From: Budvicia diplopodorum
Lineage (GTDB): Bacteria; Pseudomonadota; Gammaproteobacteria; Enterobacterales; Enterobacteriaceae
Length of the DNA stretch: 64,000 bases
Reading direction: 5' to 3'
Assembly: GCF_009800925.1 (NCBI RefSeq)
Contig: NZ_WOYF01000015.1
Span: forward strand, 1-64,000
Shown here piece by piece: positions 1 to 10,653 of this stretch (positions are counted from its first letter, which is position 1; every line of letters begins with the position of its first letter). The translations under genes and the position numbers were made by a program. The notes under the pieces are model-generated. The model was not told where the DNA came from and did no database searches. It was given only the letters and a program-made list of their open reading frames with translations.

Positions 1-19
1 AACCGTGAGGCTTAACCTT
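1..19 (+). rRNA. rrl: 23S rRNA, last bases (3' end)
   Basis: The first 19 bases match the conserved 3' terminus of enterobacterial 23S rRNA (aaccgtgaggcttaacctt). The rest of the gene lies to the left of the window. It is followed by a spacer of about 110 bases and then by 5S rRNA, the normal order of an rRNA operon. Confidence 0.85.
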
Positions 20-131
20 ACAACACCCAAGGTGTTTTGGGTGAGATTGAAGAGACGAAGACGAATTTCAGCGAAGTTTTGGATTGAGATTGATGGTTAT
101 ACGCAGGTATAACGGTTGATGAAACAGAATC

Positions 132-251
132 TGCCTGGCGGCAACAGCGCGGTGGTCCCACCTGACCCCATGCCGAACTCAGAAGTGAAACGCCGTAGCG
201 CCGATGGTAGTGTGGGGACTCCCCATGCGAGAGTAGGGAACTGCCAGGCTC
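132..251 (+). rRNA. rrf: 5S ribosomal RNA
   Basis: This 120-base segment begins tgcctggcgg and ends with the complementary tgccaggct, which together form helix I. The interior is nearly identical to E. coli 5S rRNA (ggtggtcccacctgacccca; ccgatggtagtgtgggg). It is a structural RNA of the large ribosomal subunit, processed from the rRNA operon transcript. The ends are set by alignment from memory to the E. coli gene and could move by a base or two. Confidence 0.97.
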
Positions 252-262
252 CAATTGTAATG

Positions 263-290
263 AAAGGCCACCCAATCGGGTGGCCTTTTG
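263..290 (+). terminator. rRNA operon terminator 1
   Basis: An 11-bp stem (aaaggccaccc / gggtggccttt) with loop aatc is followed by a T-rich run. It begins 12 bases after 5S rRNA, so it is the first intrinsic terminator of the rRNA operon. Confidence 0.92.
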
Positions 291-300
291 TTTTTGTGTT

Positions 301-432
301 GGCGGGTATGGATGACGAGAGTAGGACAACCGCGTCGGGAGCACGTTTGAGTGGCGGCAGGCAAGAGCCGCCGTAAACGGTCAGGCTTTCATTAAACGGA
401 TAAGCCCTCTGCGAAAGCAGAGGGCTTTTTCT
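301..432 (+). terminator. rRNA operon second terminator unit (T1-T2-like)
   Basis: A second intrinsic terminator has an 11-bp stem (aagccctctgc at 402-412, gcagagggctt at 417-427), a GAAA loop and a T run. The bases before it (gagtaggacaaccgcgtcgg and the ggcggc...gccgcc hairpin near 352-374) resemble the spacer between T1 and T2 of E. coli rrnB as I remember it. The unit therefore looks like an inherited double terminator rather than an unrelated hairpin. Confidence 0.75.
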
Positions 433-755
433 ATTGGAGACATTGAGCCTAAGTGACTAATTCAAACTTTATCTATCTATAAGCTTGAGGGTTAGTGAAT
501 TGGTAGCGTTAGTGCTACTACTCAGAGGTTATATGTTCTAGCAAAGAGATGAATTTTCTTGGCGCAGAAATCAGCGGGTGAGTTGGTCAATTAAAATTAC
601 AGTTCCGTGCAAGTTCCGAGATAGATTACCTGCAATTATGGCTCTCCATACGCATGGTGTTTGAGTGCATAGATTCTCTCTGTGTTCATTCATATGTACT
701 AAACGTTACACATTCATGTAGAGCAGAATTATTTTTTCGCTTGCCAAATTTTAAT
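433..755. other. Intergenic region, no gene recognised
   Basis: AT-rich sequence lies between the rRNA operon terminators and the convergent aqpZ terminator. I find no credible coding frame, tRNA or repeat here. Confidence 0.6.
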
Positions 756-783
756 GAAAAAAACCCGCTAATTAAAGCGGGTT
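756..783 (-). terminator. aqpZ terminator
   Basis: Read on the minus strand, the stem aacccgc / gcgggtt with an 8-base loop is followed by a run of T. It lies 24 bases beyond the aqpZ stop codon. Confidence 0.85.
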
Positions 784-806
784 GATGGTTGATACAAAAA
801 ACTTAA

Positions 807-1508
807 TTAGTCAGCGTTCTTAGTTTCCAGCAAGTAGCGGTAGATCAAACCACCGACAATGCCGCCTACAATAGGCACTAACCAGAACATCCACAGTTGG
901 TCTATCGCCCAGCCACCTTGGAATACGGCAACACCGGTACTACGGGCCGGGTTTACTGACGTATTTGTTACCGGAATACTGATTAAATGGATAAGCGTTA
1001 AGCCCAGACCAATAGCGATTGGGGCAAAACCTGCCGGAGCACGCTTATCGGTAGCGCCATGAATAATAATCAGGAAGAATGCCGTTAGTACAAATTCAGC
1101 GATGATAGCAGCCTGTAAAGAGAAACCGCTCGGAGAGTGCTCGCCGTAACCATTTGAAGCAAAACCACTTGCACTGGCGTCAAAGCCTGCTTTACCGCTG
1201 GCAATTAACCAAAGCACTCCACCGGCAGCGATACCCGCGATAACTTGGGTAATGATGTAAGGGATAACGTTTTTGGCTGGAAATCTGCCACCGGCAAATA
1301 AGCCTAGGGTAACCGCAGGGTTGAAATGTCCGCCTGAGATATGACCTACGGCATAAGCCATAGTTAAAACTGTAAGGCCAAATGCTAATGAAACACCGGC
1401 AAAGCCGATGCCTAACTCTGGAAAGGCAGCGGCTAAAACAGCGCTACCACAACCACCAAATACCAGCCAGAACGTACCAAAAAATTCAGCCGACAGCTTT
1501 TTCAACAT
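807..1508 (-). CDS. aqpZ: Aquaporin Z
   Basis: This is a 233-residue water channel of the inner membrane, matching E. coli AqpZ almost throughout. It has six transmembrane helices and the two NPA half-helix motifs of the MIP family: HFNPAVTLG in the first half and NTSVNPARS in the second. The Arg after the second NPA is the selectivity-filter Arg. The start at 1508 ([13 protein letters not shown]) aligns with the E. coli start and has a gggaa ribosome site. The open frame extends 45 codons further upstream, but that extension has no family counterpart. The gene stands alone with its own terminator and probably serves osmotic adjustment. Confidence 0.96.
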   Translation of the reverse strand: MLKKLSAEFFGTFWLVFGGCGSAVLAAAFPELGIGFAGVSLAFGLTVLTMAYAVGHISGGHFNPAVTLGLFAGGRFPAKNVIPYIITQVIAGIAAGGVLWLIASGKAGFDASASGFASNGYGEHSPSGFSLQAAIIAEFVLTAFFLIIIHGATDKRAPAGFAPIAIGLGLTLIHLISIPVTNTSVNPARSTGVAVFQGGWAIDQLWMFWLVPIVGGIVGGLIYRYLLETKNAD

Positions 1509-2030
1509 GATGTAATTCCCTATTAAAGAGTGAATAAACATACTCGAACGGAGCATGCCTATTCTGAATATAGTCCAATATGATTTTCGGAGCAGAGTGT
1601 ATAACAATGGCTGAATCTTATTCAAATTTGAGATGCGCATCACATAAATGGCGTTATATAAATTTCGATGATTAAATTATTTCATTAACCAAATGATTAA
1701 TAACAATTAAATTAATATCTCATTCTGTTTTCTGTATAATTTCTCTACTAATTGGCTGTTTAATAGCCATTTTTTTGATATTTATTGCTAGCTAAATATA
1801 TAATTTGAAATTAAATGATACATTTTGTTACTTTTTGGGCGGCATTTGGCAACGTAATTGAGCCTAACAATAGAGAATTTTTTTTAATGAGTGGCTCGCA
1901 AGCGATGTCTTAATAAAATGGCCAAATGTAACGTTGGCGTATTAAATATGCTTATCTGGAGAGCATTTCGCCATGCCGCACGCCCTAATGAACCGTTCTC
2001 TTTTGAAGCAATAGCTGTGACGGATTATTA
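1509..2030. other. Intergenic region, aqpZ upstream
   Basis: Strongly AT-rich spacer (about 520 bases) between aqpZ and the actP terminator, both on the minus strand. It must carry the aqpZ promoter. I see no coding sequence, repeat family or riboswitch in it. Confidence 0.6.
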
Positions 2031-2060
2031 AAAACTAAAGGCGCCAATGGCGCCTTTATC
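2031..2060 (-). terminator. Terminator of acs-yjcH-actP operon
   Basis: A 9-bp stem (aaaggcgcc / ggcgccttt) with a three-base loop is followed on the minus strand by agttttt. It is placed 17 bases after the actP stop codon. Confidence 0.88.
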
Positions 2061-2076
2061 GTTAGCATCGGCTCAA

Positions 2077-3732
2077 CTAATGAGATGTGCTCTCTGAAGC
2101 GCCATATCCCGTTTGTGAACGAACAAACTGCGGGTAGAAGCGGCTCCTTTCTTGCTGTGCATTTAACGATGTGTCCGTTATTGAGAAAAACCATGTACCA
2201 ATGAATGCGGCTGCCATCGAGAATAGCGCTGGATATTCATAAGGGTAAATCGGTTTAGCATGGCCTAAAATTTGCACCCAAATCGTAGGGCCCAGAATCA
2301 TTAATGTCACTGCGGTGATAAGCCCTAACCAGCCGCCGATCATCGCACCTCGGGTGGTCAATTTAGCCCAATACATCGAAAGAATAATAATTGGGAAGTT
2401 GCAGCTGGCTGCAATTGAGAATGCCAGACCGACCATAAAGGCGATGTTCTGCTTTTCAAATAAAATGCCAAGTCCGATTGCCACGAAGCCCAAAACGACG
2501 GTAGTCACTTTGGAGACTTTGAGTTCATCGCGCTCAGTGGCTTTTCCTTCTTTGATCACATTCGCATATAAGTCATGGGAAACCGCCGAGGCTCCGGCCA
2601 GAGTTAAGCCGGATACTACGGCCAAGATCGTTGCAAAAGCGACTGCAGAGATAAATCCAAGGAAGAAGCTACCGCCAACCGCATCGGCAAGATGGACTGC
2701 GGCCATGTTATTTCCGCCGAGCAGAACGCCGGCAGCATCTTTAAAGTTAGGGTTAGAGCCGACCAGCAGGATGGCACCAAACCCGATGATAAACGTTAGT
2801 ATGTAGAAGTAACCGATAAAGCCGGTGGCATAGAACACGCTTTTCCGTGCTTCTTTGGCATCATTGACGGTAAAAAAGCGCATTAAGATATGCGGTAATC
2901 CGGCCGTACCGAACATTAGCGCTAAGCCTAATGATAGTGCCGATATCGGATCCGATACTAACCCTCCGGGGCTCATAATCGCTAGCCCTTTGGGGTGGAC
3001 TTTGACTGCCTGAGCGAATAGTTCATTGAAATTGAAGTTAACGGATTTCATGACCATGATAGCCATAAAGCTAGCGCCTGAAAGCAGCATCACGGCCTTA
3101 ATGATCTGTACCCATGTGGTCGCCAACATGCCGCCAAATAGGACATATAGCACCATCAAAATGCCGACCAGCACAACTGCTACGTGGTAGTTCAGGCCGA
3201 AAAGTAGCTGTATTAACTTACCCGCCCCCACCATTTGAGCAATCAGATACAGCGCGACAACGACCAGTGAGCCACAGGCCGATAGGGTGCGAATTGGCTT
3301 CTGTTTCAGGCGGTATGAAGCAACGTCGGCAAAGGTGTATTTACCCAAATTACGTAGGCGTTCAGCAATGAGAAATAGGATAATTGGCCAGCCGATTAGG
3401 AAGCCGATAGAGTAAATGAGCCCGTCATAGCCGGAAGCGTAAACCAATGCTGATATGCCAAGGAACGACGCGGCAGACATAAAATCCCCGGCGATAGCCA
3501 AGGCATTTTGAAAGCCGGTGATTTTTCCGCCAGCAGTATAGTAATCAGAGCGTGAACGGGTGCGTTTAGAGGCCCAGTAAGTGATGTATAACGTTAAGCC
3601 CACGAACAGGATAAACATTACGATCGCTTCAACGTTCAGGGGCTGGCGTTTAACTTCCCCGTTAATAGTATCGGCAAAGGCCAACGGCGATAGAGTGAGT
3701 AGAGACAGTGCAGCAAAAGATCTGATCTTCAT
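2077..3732 (-). CDS. actP: Cation/acetate symporter ActP
   Basis: This 551-residue sodium:solute symporter (SSS family) carries acetate and glycolate across the inner membrane. It follows E. coli ActP (549 residues) from the N-terminal signal-like segment ([20 protein letters not shown]) through about 13 membrane helices. Recognisable family stretches are [20 protein letters not shown] near residue 65 and the later SSS core [13 protein letters not shown]. It overlaps yjcH by four bases (ATGA) and is the last gene of the acs-yjcH-actP transcript. In this operon ActP imports acetate, which Acs then activates. Confidence 0.97.
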   Translation of the reverse strand: MKIRSFAALSLLTLSPLAFADTINGEVKRQPLNVEAIVMFILFVGLTLYITYWASKRTRSRSDYYTAGGKITGFQNALAIAGDFMSAASFLGISALVYASGYDGLIYSIGFLIGWPIILFLIAERLRNLGKYTFADVASYRLKQKPIRTLSACGSLVVVALYLIAQMVGAGKLIQLLFGLNYHVAVVLVGILMVLYVLFGGMLATTWVQIIKAVMLLSGASFMAIMVMKSVNFNFNELFAQAVKVHPKGLAIMSPGGLVSDPISALSLGLALMFGTAGLPHILMRFFTVNDAKEARKSVFYATGFIGYFYILTFIIGFGAILLVGSNPNFKDAAGVLLGGNNMAAVHLADAVGGSFFLGFISAVAFATILAVVSGLTLAGASAVSHDLYANVIKEGKATERDELKVSKVTTVVLGFVAIGLGILFEKQNIAFMVGLAFSIAASCNFPIIILSMYWAKLTTRGAMIGGWLGLITAVTLMILGPTIWVQILGHAKPIYPYEYPALFSMAAAFIGTWFFSITDTSLNAQQERSRFYPQFVRSQTGYGASESTSH

Positions 3733-4040
3733 TTTTTCGCCTCATTTAAGATTTCACTATTCATGTCATCAAACTCACCGTTTGCCCGATGAACGTAAAT
3801 ACCAGTTAGTACAAATGAGATAACGATTAGACCAACACCGATCGGAATCCCTCTGGTAATGTTTGAATCGGTATAAATGGGTGTTCCAAGCCACTGTGGA
3901 TCGAAAGCGATTAACAGGATAAAGGAAACGTAAAGCGCTAGCGTAATGGCTGATAATAACCAGGCAAAACGTTCACGTTTGCGCACCAGTTCTTTGAAGC
4001 GCGGGTTATTTTCAATCCGTTGATAAATGAGGTCATTCAT
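3729..4040 (-). CDS. yjcH: DUF485 inner-membrane protein YjcH
   Basis: A small 103-residue membrane protein of the DUF485 family, almost the same length as E. coli YjcH (104). Two hydrophobic helices (about residues 24-47 and 65-88) sit behind a charged N-terminus. The gene is always found between acs and actP in enterobacteria, and here it overlaps actP by four bases, so the two are translationally coupled. Its function is not established; partnership with ActP in acetate uptake is inferred from gene order. Confidence 0.93.
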   Translation of the reverse strand: MNDLIYQRIENNPRFKELVRKRERFAWLLSAITLALYVSFILLIAFDPQWLGTPIYTDSNITRGIPIGVGLIVISFVLTGIYVHRANGEFDDMNSEILNEAKK

Positions 4041-4094
4041 CAGAGCGTCTCCTGTGAGATATAGATTGAATATGGCCGCGCGAGGCGGCGCTGG

Positions 4095-6053
4095 TTATGA
4101 AACTGCTTTCATTAACTCTTTTTCCTGCAAGAGTTTCTCGACCACGCTAGGATCCGCTAGTGTAGAGATATCGCCCAAATTACTGGTATCGCCATCGGCG
4201 ATTTTCCGTAATATGCGGCGCATGATTTTCCCCGAACGGGTTTTAGGAAGGGTTTGAGTCCAGTGCAAAATGTCAGGCGTTGCAATCGGCCCAATTTCTT
4301 TACGCACCCATTTAATGACCTCATCGTAGAGTTCATCGCTGGGTTCTTCACCGCGGTTTAGCGTGATGTAGGCATAGATAGCCTGTCCTTTAATATAATG
4401 AGGAATGCCTACCACCGCGGCTTCCGCAATTTTGGGATGGGCAACCAACGCGGATTCGATTTCTGCCGTTCCTAGGCGATGTCCCGACACGTTGAGTACG
4501 TCATCTACCCGTCCGGTTATCCAGTAATATCCATCTTCATCTCGACGTGCGCCGTCACCGCTAAAATAGAAGCCTTTAAATGAGGCAAAATAGGTTTGTT
4601 CGAACCGGTCATGATCGCCGTATAGCGTACGAGCCTGTCCCGGCCACGAGTCGGTAATAACCAGATTACCTTCGCTTTCACCCTCTAATATTTTGCCGTC
4701 GTTATCAACCAGTGCCGGTTTAACGCCAAAGAACGGCAGCGTTGCCGAGCCAGCTTTCAGTTCGATCGCTCCGGGCAACGGGGTTAACATGAAACCCCCG
4801 GTTTCGGTTTGCCACCAGGTATCGACAATAGGACATTTTCCATTGCCGATAGTGTAGTAATACCATTCCCATGCTTCAGGATTTATCGGTTCACCAACGG
4901 TTCCCATAATGCGTAATGACGTTCGTTTTGTATCCGTTATGGCCAGCTCACCCTGAGCCATTAAAGAACGTATAGCCGTTGGTGCCGTATAAAGAATGTT
5001 TACTTTGTACTTGTCCACCAGTTGAGACATGCGGTTGGCCCCCGGATGGGTCAACAGCCCTTCAAACAATAGCGTGGTGGCACCATTAGACAGCGGGCCA
5101 TAAAGTGCATAGCTATGACCAGTCACCCACCCCATATCGGCAGTACACCAATAAATCTCCCCTTCGTGATAGTCAAAAACGTATTTAAACGTCAGGGTGA
5201 TATAGACTAAATACCCGCCGGTGGTATGCAATACGCCCTTAGGTTTTCCGGTTGAGCCTGAGGTATAGAGAATAAACAGCGGATTTTCTGCGCCAAGTTC
5301 AACGGGCGGGCAATCATCAGAAGCAACGTCTTCAAGTTCGTGCCACCATAGGTCATGGCTGGCTTTCCAGTTGATGCTGTTGCCGGTTCTTTTAAAGACG
5401 ATGGTATGCTCAACGCTGTTGACGTTAGGATTGGCCAAGGCGTCATCAATATTTTTCTTCAGCGGGATTGTTTTTCCAGCCCGAAGCCCTTCATCGGCAG
5501 TGATGATGAGTCGGGCACTTGAGTCAATAATTCGGCCGGAGATAGCCTCAGGCGAGAATCCAGCAAAAATAACGGAATGAATGAGCCCCAAGCGGGCACA
5601 GGCCAACATGGCAATGGCCGTTTCAGGAACCATTGGCATGTAGATTGCAACGACGTCACCTTGAACTAACCCCAGTGACTTCAATGCATTAGCAAATTTG
5701 CACACCCGCTGATGAAGCTGGCGATAGGTTATTTCTTGCGATTGAGTACCGTCATCACTCTCCCAAAGTATGGCTGTGCGATCTCCCCGGGCCGTCAAAT
5801 GACGATCTAAACAATTGGCGGACAGATTCAGCGTACCGTCTTCGAACCAGCGAATATCAATATTTCCTGGCGAAAATGAGGTGTTTTTAACCTTAGTATA
5901 GGGTTTTATCCAATCAACATTTTTACCCTGATCGGCCCAAAACCGATCCGGATCCTGTACTGACTGCTGATACATTGCTTCATATTTTGACTTATTAATC
6001 AGTGCGTTTTCTGCTATATCAGCAGGCACGGGATGCTTATGAACGGTGCTCAT
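4095..6053 (-). CDS. acs: Acetyl-CoA synthetase
   Basis: A 652-residue AMP-forming enzyme that makes acetyl-CoA from acetate, ATP and CoA. Length and sequence match E. coli Acs. Visible adenylate-forming motifs are [11 protein letters not shown] (phosphate loop), [26 protein letters not shown] (hinge), and the C-terminal [11 protein letters not shown]. The Lys of that last motif is the catalytic residue that is acetylated for regulation in the family. The start at 6053 ([14 protein letters not shown]) matches the family; an open extension of 31 codons upstream is AT-rich and unlikely to be translated. It is the first gene of acs-yjcH-actP, with 54 bases to yjcH. Confidence 0.98.
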   Translation of the reverse strand: MSTVHKHPVPADIAENALINKSKYEAMYQQSVQDPDRFWADQGKNVDWIKPYTKVKNTSFSPGNIDIRWFEDGTLNLSANCLDRHLTARGDRTAILWESDDGTQSQEITYRQLHQRVCKFANALKSLGLVQGDVVAIYMPMVPETAIAMLACARLGLIHSVIFAGFSPEAISGRIIDSSARLIITADEGLRAGKTIPLKKNIDDALANPNVNSVEHTIVFKRTGNSINWKASHDLWWHELEDVASDDCPPVELGAENPLFILYTSGSTGKPKGVLHTTGGYLVYITLTFKYVFDYHEGEIYWCTADMGWVTGHSYALYGPLSNGATTLLFEGLLTHPGANRMSQLVDKYKVNILYTAPTAIRSLMAQGELAITDTKRTSLRIMGTVGEPINPEAWEWYYYTIGNGKCPIVDTWWQTETGGFMLTPLPGAIELKAGSATLPFFGVKPALVDNDGKILEGESEGNLVITDSWPGQARTLYGDHDRFEQTYFASFKGFYFSGDGARRDEDGYYWITGRVDDVLNVSGHRLGTAEIESALVAHPKIAEAAVVGIPHYIKGQAIYAYITLNRGEEPSDELYDEVIKWVRKEIGPIATPDILHWTQTLPKTRSGKIMRRILRKIADGDTSNLGDISTLADPSVVEKLLQEKELMKAVS

Positions 6054-6911
6054 TATTGTCCCCTTTATTTTTGTTAATACTATGTAATCTAGTTGTTGCA
6101 TATAGTTTGCGCACTTTTTATGTTTGTTTTTTGCGCGGAAGATCACTATTCACCGGGGAAGATAATTGTAAAAATTTGAGTGATTAGTAAATTATTCAAA
6201 TATATAGAGCGTCAGATACATAGCTCTAGCGTTGGCATCTGAGTGGTTTTTTTGTATCAGGAGGCTAACGGGCGTATAACCTTTTTTCTCTGTTTTCCTC
6301 TCGCTGTCTCTGCTATTTAGGATTGATGGCATCTCCACCGACTTTAATGCCAGATTGCTTAAATCGGGCTATTTATGGCTATTTCTCTCCTATTTTTAAT
6401 CCTTATCCGGTCAAAAAATGATATAGCGGCCAATATTGCTGTTTATCACTTTTTAACCGCCGTCGCCGATTAAATACGCCGAATGGGGTAGTGAATAGGA
6501 ATAGCGGCCAAAATGTAAATTAATTTGTTATTATTTAAGCAGGTAACGACACTTTATCGATTAAAATATCTAATTTGATGCCACTCATAGCCCATATTTA
6601 TAGTGAATAATGAGCGGTGGCCTAACTGTTACTTTTGTCGATTAAGTAGTCGACTTGCGCGTTTTTTAGCAGTTCATTCATCTGAATTGCAGGGTTTATG
6701 TAAAGAAAAATGTAATTTTCATGCATAAGATGCTAAAAAGGGCTCTTCTGAATTTATATAATTCATTTGGGCAGCCGATAAGGGACGAGTTGGTTATCTG
6801 GCGGGAGGCTGTTTGAGAGTATTGATACCCGTAATAATAAAATAAAAGCCTTATTTAAGGCTAGCCGTGAATTAACCGGCTATTACATGAATATTTAAGG
6901 ATTTCTTATAT
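6054..6911. other. Long divergent intergenic region acs / gltP
   Basis: This 858-base AT-rich region holds the divergent promoters of acs and gltP. Just before gltP are two short hairpins: agcctta/taaggct at 6847-6862 and tagccg/cggcta at 6862-6882. I find no gene here. In E. coli the nrfABCDEFG operon occupies this place, and no trace of it is visible. Confidence 0.65.
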
Positions 6912-8213
6912 ATGAAGAGTTTTAAAGTTAGTTTAGCGTGGCAAATTCTCATTGCCCTTGTATTAGGCATTCTTGTTGGTTCAATGATGCACGGCGGTAC
7001 TTCTACCGAGTGGTTGGTTGCTAACTTTTTCAAGCCGGCCGGTGACATCTTTATTCGTCTGATTAAAATGATTGTTGTGCCTATTGTTGTATCAACGTTA
7101 GTGGTTGGTATCGCGGGCGTTGGTGATGCGAAGAAGCTAGGTCGTATCGGATTGAAAACCATTATTTATTTTGAAGTTATTACCACAGTCGCCATTGTTG
7201 TTGGCCTGATGGCGGCTAATGTTTTTCAACCCGGTCACGGTATCGATATGTCACAGCTTAATGCCGTAGACATTTCTCAGTATAAAGCGACAACCACAGA
7301 AGTGCAGAGCGGCACCCATAGTCTGGTCATCACCATTATGTCGCTGATCCCAACCAATATCTTTAAGGCTTTGGCTGCCGGTGACATGTTACCGATTATC
7401 TTCTTCTCGGTACTGTTTGGCTTAGGCTTATCTTCTCTGCCCAAAGAGAGTCGGGCTCCGCTGTTGAACGTATTCAGATCGATGTCTGAAGCGATGTTCA
7501 AAGTGACCCACTTGATTATGCATTACGCTCCCGTTGGCGTGTTTGCGCTTATCTCTGTTACCGTGGCTAACTTCGGATTTAGTTCGTTGATTCCGCTGGT
7601 TAAGCTTGTGGTTTTAGTCTACGCGGCCATTATCTTTTTTGCCTTGGTGGTGCTAGGCACCGTAGCCAGAATTTGTGGGCTACGTATTCTTATTTTGATC
7701 CGCATCTTAAAAGATGAGCTGATTCTGGCCTATTCAACGGCCAGCTCCGAGACCGTATTGCCAAGAATTATCGAGAAAATGGAAGCCTACGGTGCGCCTA
7801 AAGCTATTACTGGGTTTGTGGTTCCTACCGGATACTCGTTTAATCTTGATGGTTCAACGCTATATCAAAGTATTGCCGCGATCTTTATTGCCCAACTTTA
7901 TGGTATTGAGCTTAGCCTGATGCAGGAAATCACCTTAGTGCTGACCCTGATGGTGACCTCTAAAGGTATTGCTGGCGTTCCGGGCGTATCGTTTGTGGTA
8001 CTTCTGGCAACGTTAGGCAGCGTTGGTATTCCGTTAGATGGCCTGATGTTTATTGCCGGGGTTGATCGAATTATGGATATGGCTCGTACCGCACTGAACG
8101 TGGTGGGTAACGCGCTGGCAGTGTTAGTTATTGCCAAATGGGAAAATCAGTTCGATAAGGCTAAAGCAGTTGCCTATGAAGCTGAAATGTTGGGTAAGGT
8201 AGAACGTATCTAA
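6912..8213 (+). CDS. gltP: Glutamate/aspartate:proton symporter GltP
   Basis: This 433-residue dicarboxylate/amino acid:cation symporter (DAACS family) follows E. coli GltP (437 residues) throughout. Family hallmarks are the serine-rich re-entrant loop AYSTASSETVLPRI near residue 275, the NLDGSTLY motif near 313, and the C-terminal MARTALNVVGNALAVLV helix that binds the substrate. It imports glutamate and aspartate across the inner membrane. The start is preceded by an aagga ribosome site. A stem-loop terminator follows 35 bases after the stop, so it is a single-gene unit. Confidence 0.97.
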   Translation: MKSFKVSLAWQILIALVLGILVGSMMHGGTSTEWLVANFFKPAGDIFIRLIKMIVVPIVVSTLVVGIAGVGDAKKLGRIGLKTIIYFEVITTVAIVVGLMAANVFQPGHGIDMSQLNAVDISQYKATTTEVQSGTHSLVITIMSLIPTNIFKALAAGDMLPIIFFSVLFGLGLSSLPKESRAPLLNVFRSMSEAMFKVTHLIMHYAPVGVFALISVTVANFGFSSLIPLVKLVVLVYAAIIFFALVVLGTVARICGLRILILIRILKDELILAYSTASSETVLPRIIEKMEAYGAPKAITGFVVPTGYSFNLDGSTLYQSIAAIFIAQLYGIELSLMQEITLVLTLMVTSKGIAGVPGVSFVVLLATLGSVGIPLDGLMFIAGVDRIMDMARTALNVVGNALAVLVIAKWENQFDKAKAVAYEAEMLGKVERI

Positions 8214-8248
8214 TTTTCACTGAGAACTGCGCTAGCGTATTTAATATT

Positions 8249-8273
8249 AAAGCCACCGACAGGTGGCTTTTCA
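8249..8273. terminator. Terminator between gltP and the diguanylate cyclase gene
   Basis: A 9-bp perfect stem (aaagccacc / ggtggcttt) with loop gaca lies 35 bases after gltP. The next gene is convergent, and the symmetric A/T flanks suit a terminator for gltP that may also act from the other side. Confidence 0.82.
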
Positions 8274-8342
8274 CTATCTGATAAGAAATTCTAATGCGCT
8301 TGTTTTGCCACGGCTTTGGCTTAATGGCAAAACGCCGGTATA

Positions 8343-10241
8343 TCACTCTTGTATGGCATTAATGGTAAACGTTCCTTTGTTATTAAGCTTACTGAGGTAC
8401 ATCGCCTGATCGGCGTTGGTGAGTAAATGCTCCGCCGAAAGCTCGCCGCTATTCTTTTCAATATGGATGCCAATACTGGAACTCAGACGAACGGGAATGT
8501 TGTATAACTGATGGATGCTGGCTAATGCGTCTATTAGACCCTGACATATCGCTATGGCTTCATCTTTCGGATTTTCCTGGCGGCTGAATAGAATGGTAAA
8601 TTCATCACCGGCGAGGCGAGCGGTAAAATCGCCCGGCTCAACCGAATCTCTGATAACCTCAGCCACCGCTTTCAGCACCCGATCGCCGAAGCCATGACCA
8701 TAATTATCATTGAGGGCTTTGAACCCGTCTAGATCGAGAAAGAACAGCGTTACCCACCGGTTTTCAGGCTTGTTATGTAGCATATGGTTAAGCCTGTCCA
8801 TAAAGGCGCGCCTGTTGGGTAGCCCGGTGAGCATGTCGTGTGAGGCTTCAAATACTAGCGTTTCCTGCAGTTTTTTTAGTTCAGAAATATCAAGCGAGAG
8901 AATGTAGAACTCATTAATGCTTTTATCGCGGTTTGGGATTAACGTCGTTTGCACATGCTTAATCCCTTCCAGCGTTGGGATGGTATTTTCAAAGGCTACT
9001 TTGAAGCCGGCCATAACCTGTTCTATATATTTTCTCGCGTGATTGAAACTGGCTTCGCCAATAACTTCGGGTATATACATGCCATGCATTTTTTTAGATG
9101 AAATACCAAACCAGTCTTCATAGGTTCGGTTACTAAAGGTATAGCGCAAATCGTGATTAACGCAGCTGACGAGCGCAGGCACGTTATCGGTAATTTCTTT
9201 CAGCCTCTCTTTCTCAATATTCAATAAAGCCTGAGTTTCTATTCTTTGTTCAACTTCATCATTAACCAGCTGCAACATTCTCTCTAATTGCTCTGTTCTT
9301 TCTTTAACCCTTATTTCTAGCTTATCGGTCATCTGCTTTAGCTGGTTTTCTGCAGCAATTTTCTCATTAATATCAATAATAATCGCAATAAAGTGGCTGG
9401 GTTGACCATCAGGGGTTTTGACTATGGACACCGTAAGTAAAATCCAGATAACTTTGTGCTGTATATCGAAGTAGCGTTTTTCTATTGAGAAAGTGTCGAT
9501 TTCGCCGGAAATTAGCTGAACAAGCAGCTGTAGGTCAGTATTCAGATCGTCCGGATGGGTGATTTCTTGAAAGTCTTTTTTTAATAGTTCCTGTTCGGTG
9601 TAGCCTAACATCTCGCATAGCTTAGGGTTGACTCTTGTCCATTTTCCCTCTAATGAAAGATTTGCCATGCCAACGGCGGCCTGATTAAAGGTCTGTGAAA
9701 AAACGACCTCGGCGGTAGCCAAATTATCTTCAACAGTTTTTGTGTAAGTGACTTCCTCCAGACTGTGGAAGTATTGTTGTACTAGCTGGGTAAAGTCGCG
9801 CAGATTGTGAATATCGTTGTCATCAAAGGTTCTCGGCATTGAATCAGCAACGCACAGCGTGCCTAATGCTACGCCCTGCTGAGAATAGAAAGGGCATCCT
9901 GCGTAGAATACAATTTCAGTTGAATCGTTTACTTTTGGTAAGTCGCAAAAGCGTGGATCCTTACGGCAATCAGGAACAATAAATATTGTTTTCTCTAATA
10001 TGGCATGGCTGCATAACGATATTTCTCTTGGCGTTTCAGTAACCAATAGACCGAAACGAGATTTAAACCATTGGCGGTCAGCGTCAATCAGGGTCACCAG
10101 AGCAATTGGAACGTTAAAGAATTCAGCGGCGAGCCGAGTCACTCTGTCCAAACGTTCCGACGGCGGAGTATCGAGGATATTCAGCGCATTGAGTAGTTCT
10201 AGTCGTTCATTTTCATTGTTGGGTAACCGGGCTGGATGCAT
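8343..10241 (-). CDS. GAF-PAS-PAS diguanylate cyclase
   Basis: A predicted soluble 632-residue enzyme that makes cyclic di-GMP. Domains in order: GAF (about 20-155, with the typical ITLIDADRQWFKS-like segment), PAS (about 170-290), a charged coiled coil (about 300-350), a second PAS (about 350-455) and GGDEF (about 465-625). The catalytic motif reads AGDEF within RLAGDEFTIL, a variant common in active cyclases. LDGFKALND supplies the metal-binding Asp. There is no EAL domain and no membrane segment, so it should sense a cytoplasmic signal. The start at 10241 has an agagaag ribosome site. The partner process cannot be told from the neighbours. Confidence 0.9.
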   Translation of the reverse strand: MHPARLPNNENERLELLNALNILDTPPSERLDRVTRLAAEFFNVPIALVTLIDADRQWFKSRFGLLVTETPREISLCSHAILEKTIFIVPDCRKDPRFCDLPKVNDSTEIVFYAGCPFYSQQGVALGTLCVADSMPRTFDDNDIHNLRDFTQLVQQYFHSLEEVTYTKTVEDNLATAEVVFSQTFNQAAVGMANLSLEGKWTRVNPKLCEMLGYTEQELLKKDFQEITHPDDLNTDLQLLVQLISGEIDTFSIEKRYFDIQHKVIWILLTVSIVKTPDGQPSHFIAIIIDINEKIAAENQLKQMTDKLEIRVKERTEQLERMLQLVNDEVEQRIETQALLNIEKERLKEITDNVPALVSCVNHDLRYTFSNRTYEDWFGISSKKMHGMYIPEVIGEASFNHARKYIEQVMAGFKVAFENTIPTLEGIKHVQTTLIPNRDKSINEFYILSLDISELKKLQETLVFEASHDMLTGLPNRRAFMDRLNHMLHNKPENRWVTLFFLDLDGFKALNDNYGHGFGDRVLKAVAEVIRDSVEPGDFTARLAGDEFTILFSRQENPKDEAIAICQGLIDALASIHQLYNIPVRLSSSIGIHIEKNSGELSAEHLLTNADQAMYLSKLNNKGTFTINAIQE

Positions 10242-10329
10242 AGCAACTTCTCTCTTCTGAGAAATATCAATGCCCTGAGTATAGACCAATTGTTTCGATG
10301 TTCTGTGAGCACCGTTAATTTCTATCTTA

Positions 10330-10653
10330 TTAAAAAGAAGCCAGGATGAAATCTTTTAAGATAATAAATATGACTAAGCTGACTATCACCGATACCAAGG
10401 TATTTCGAATAAACAGCGCCAGTAATATGGAGAATATAGCGCCGATAAGGTAAGGATTTAACAGTGAATCTCTGATTCCGTTGTTATCGAGAAAGATAAT
10501 AGGTCCGCAAATGGCGGTTAATATTGCCGGAATAGAAAACCCTAATAGTTTTCTGACTGTCGGGCTGAGCTTTATGGGTAAATTCGGCTCAAGAAAAACG
10601 TAGCGGTTAAAGAAAACCACTAGCGCTGTGCTGAAAATGATAAACCAGATCAT
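10330..10653 (-). CDS. AzlD-family branched-chain amino acid exporter subunit
   Basis: A 107-residue protein with three to four membrane helices, of the AzlD family (relatives: E. coli YgaH, Bacillus AzlD). The family is the small subunit of a two-part branched-chain amino-acid (or related solute) exporter. It overlaps the AzlC-type gene by four bases, so the pair is co-translated. The substrate is not shown by sequence. Confidence 0.85.
   Translation of the reverse strand: MIWFIIFSTALVVFFNRYVFLEPNLPIKLSPTVRKLLGFSIPAILTAICGPIIFLDNNGIRDSLLNPYLIGAIFSILLALFIRNTLVSVIVSLVIFIILKDFILASF

Noticed and set aside
116-376. Open frames across the 5S rRNA on both strands
   Set aside because: They cover a structural RNA and two terminators; no protein family and no ribosome sites.
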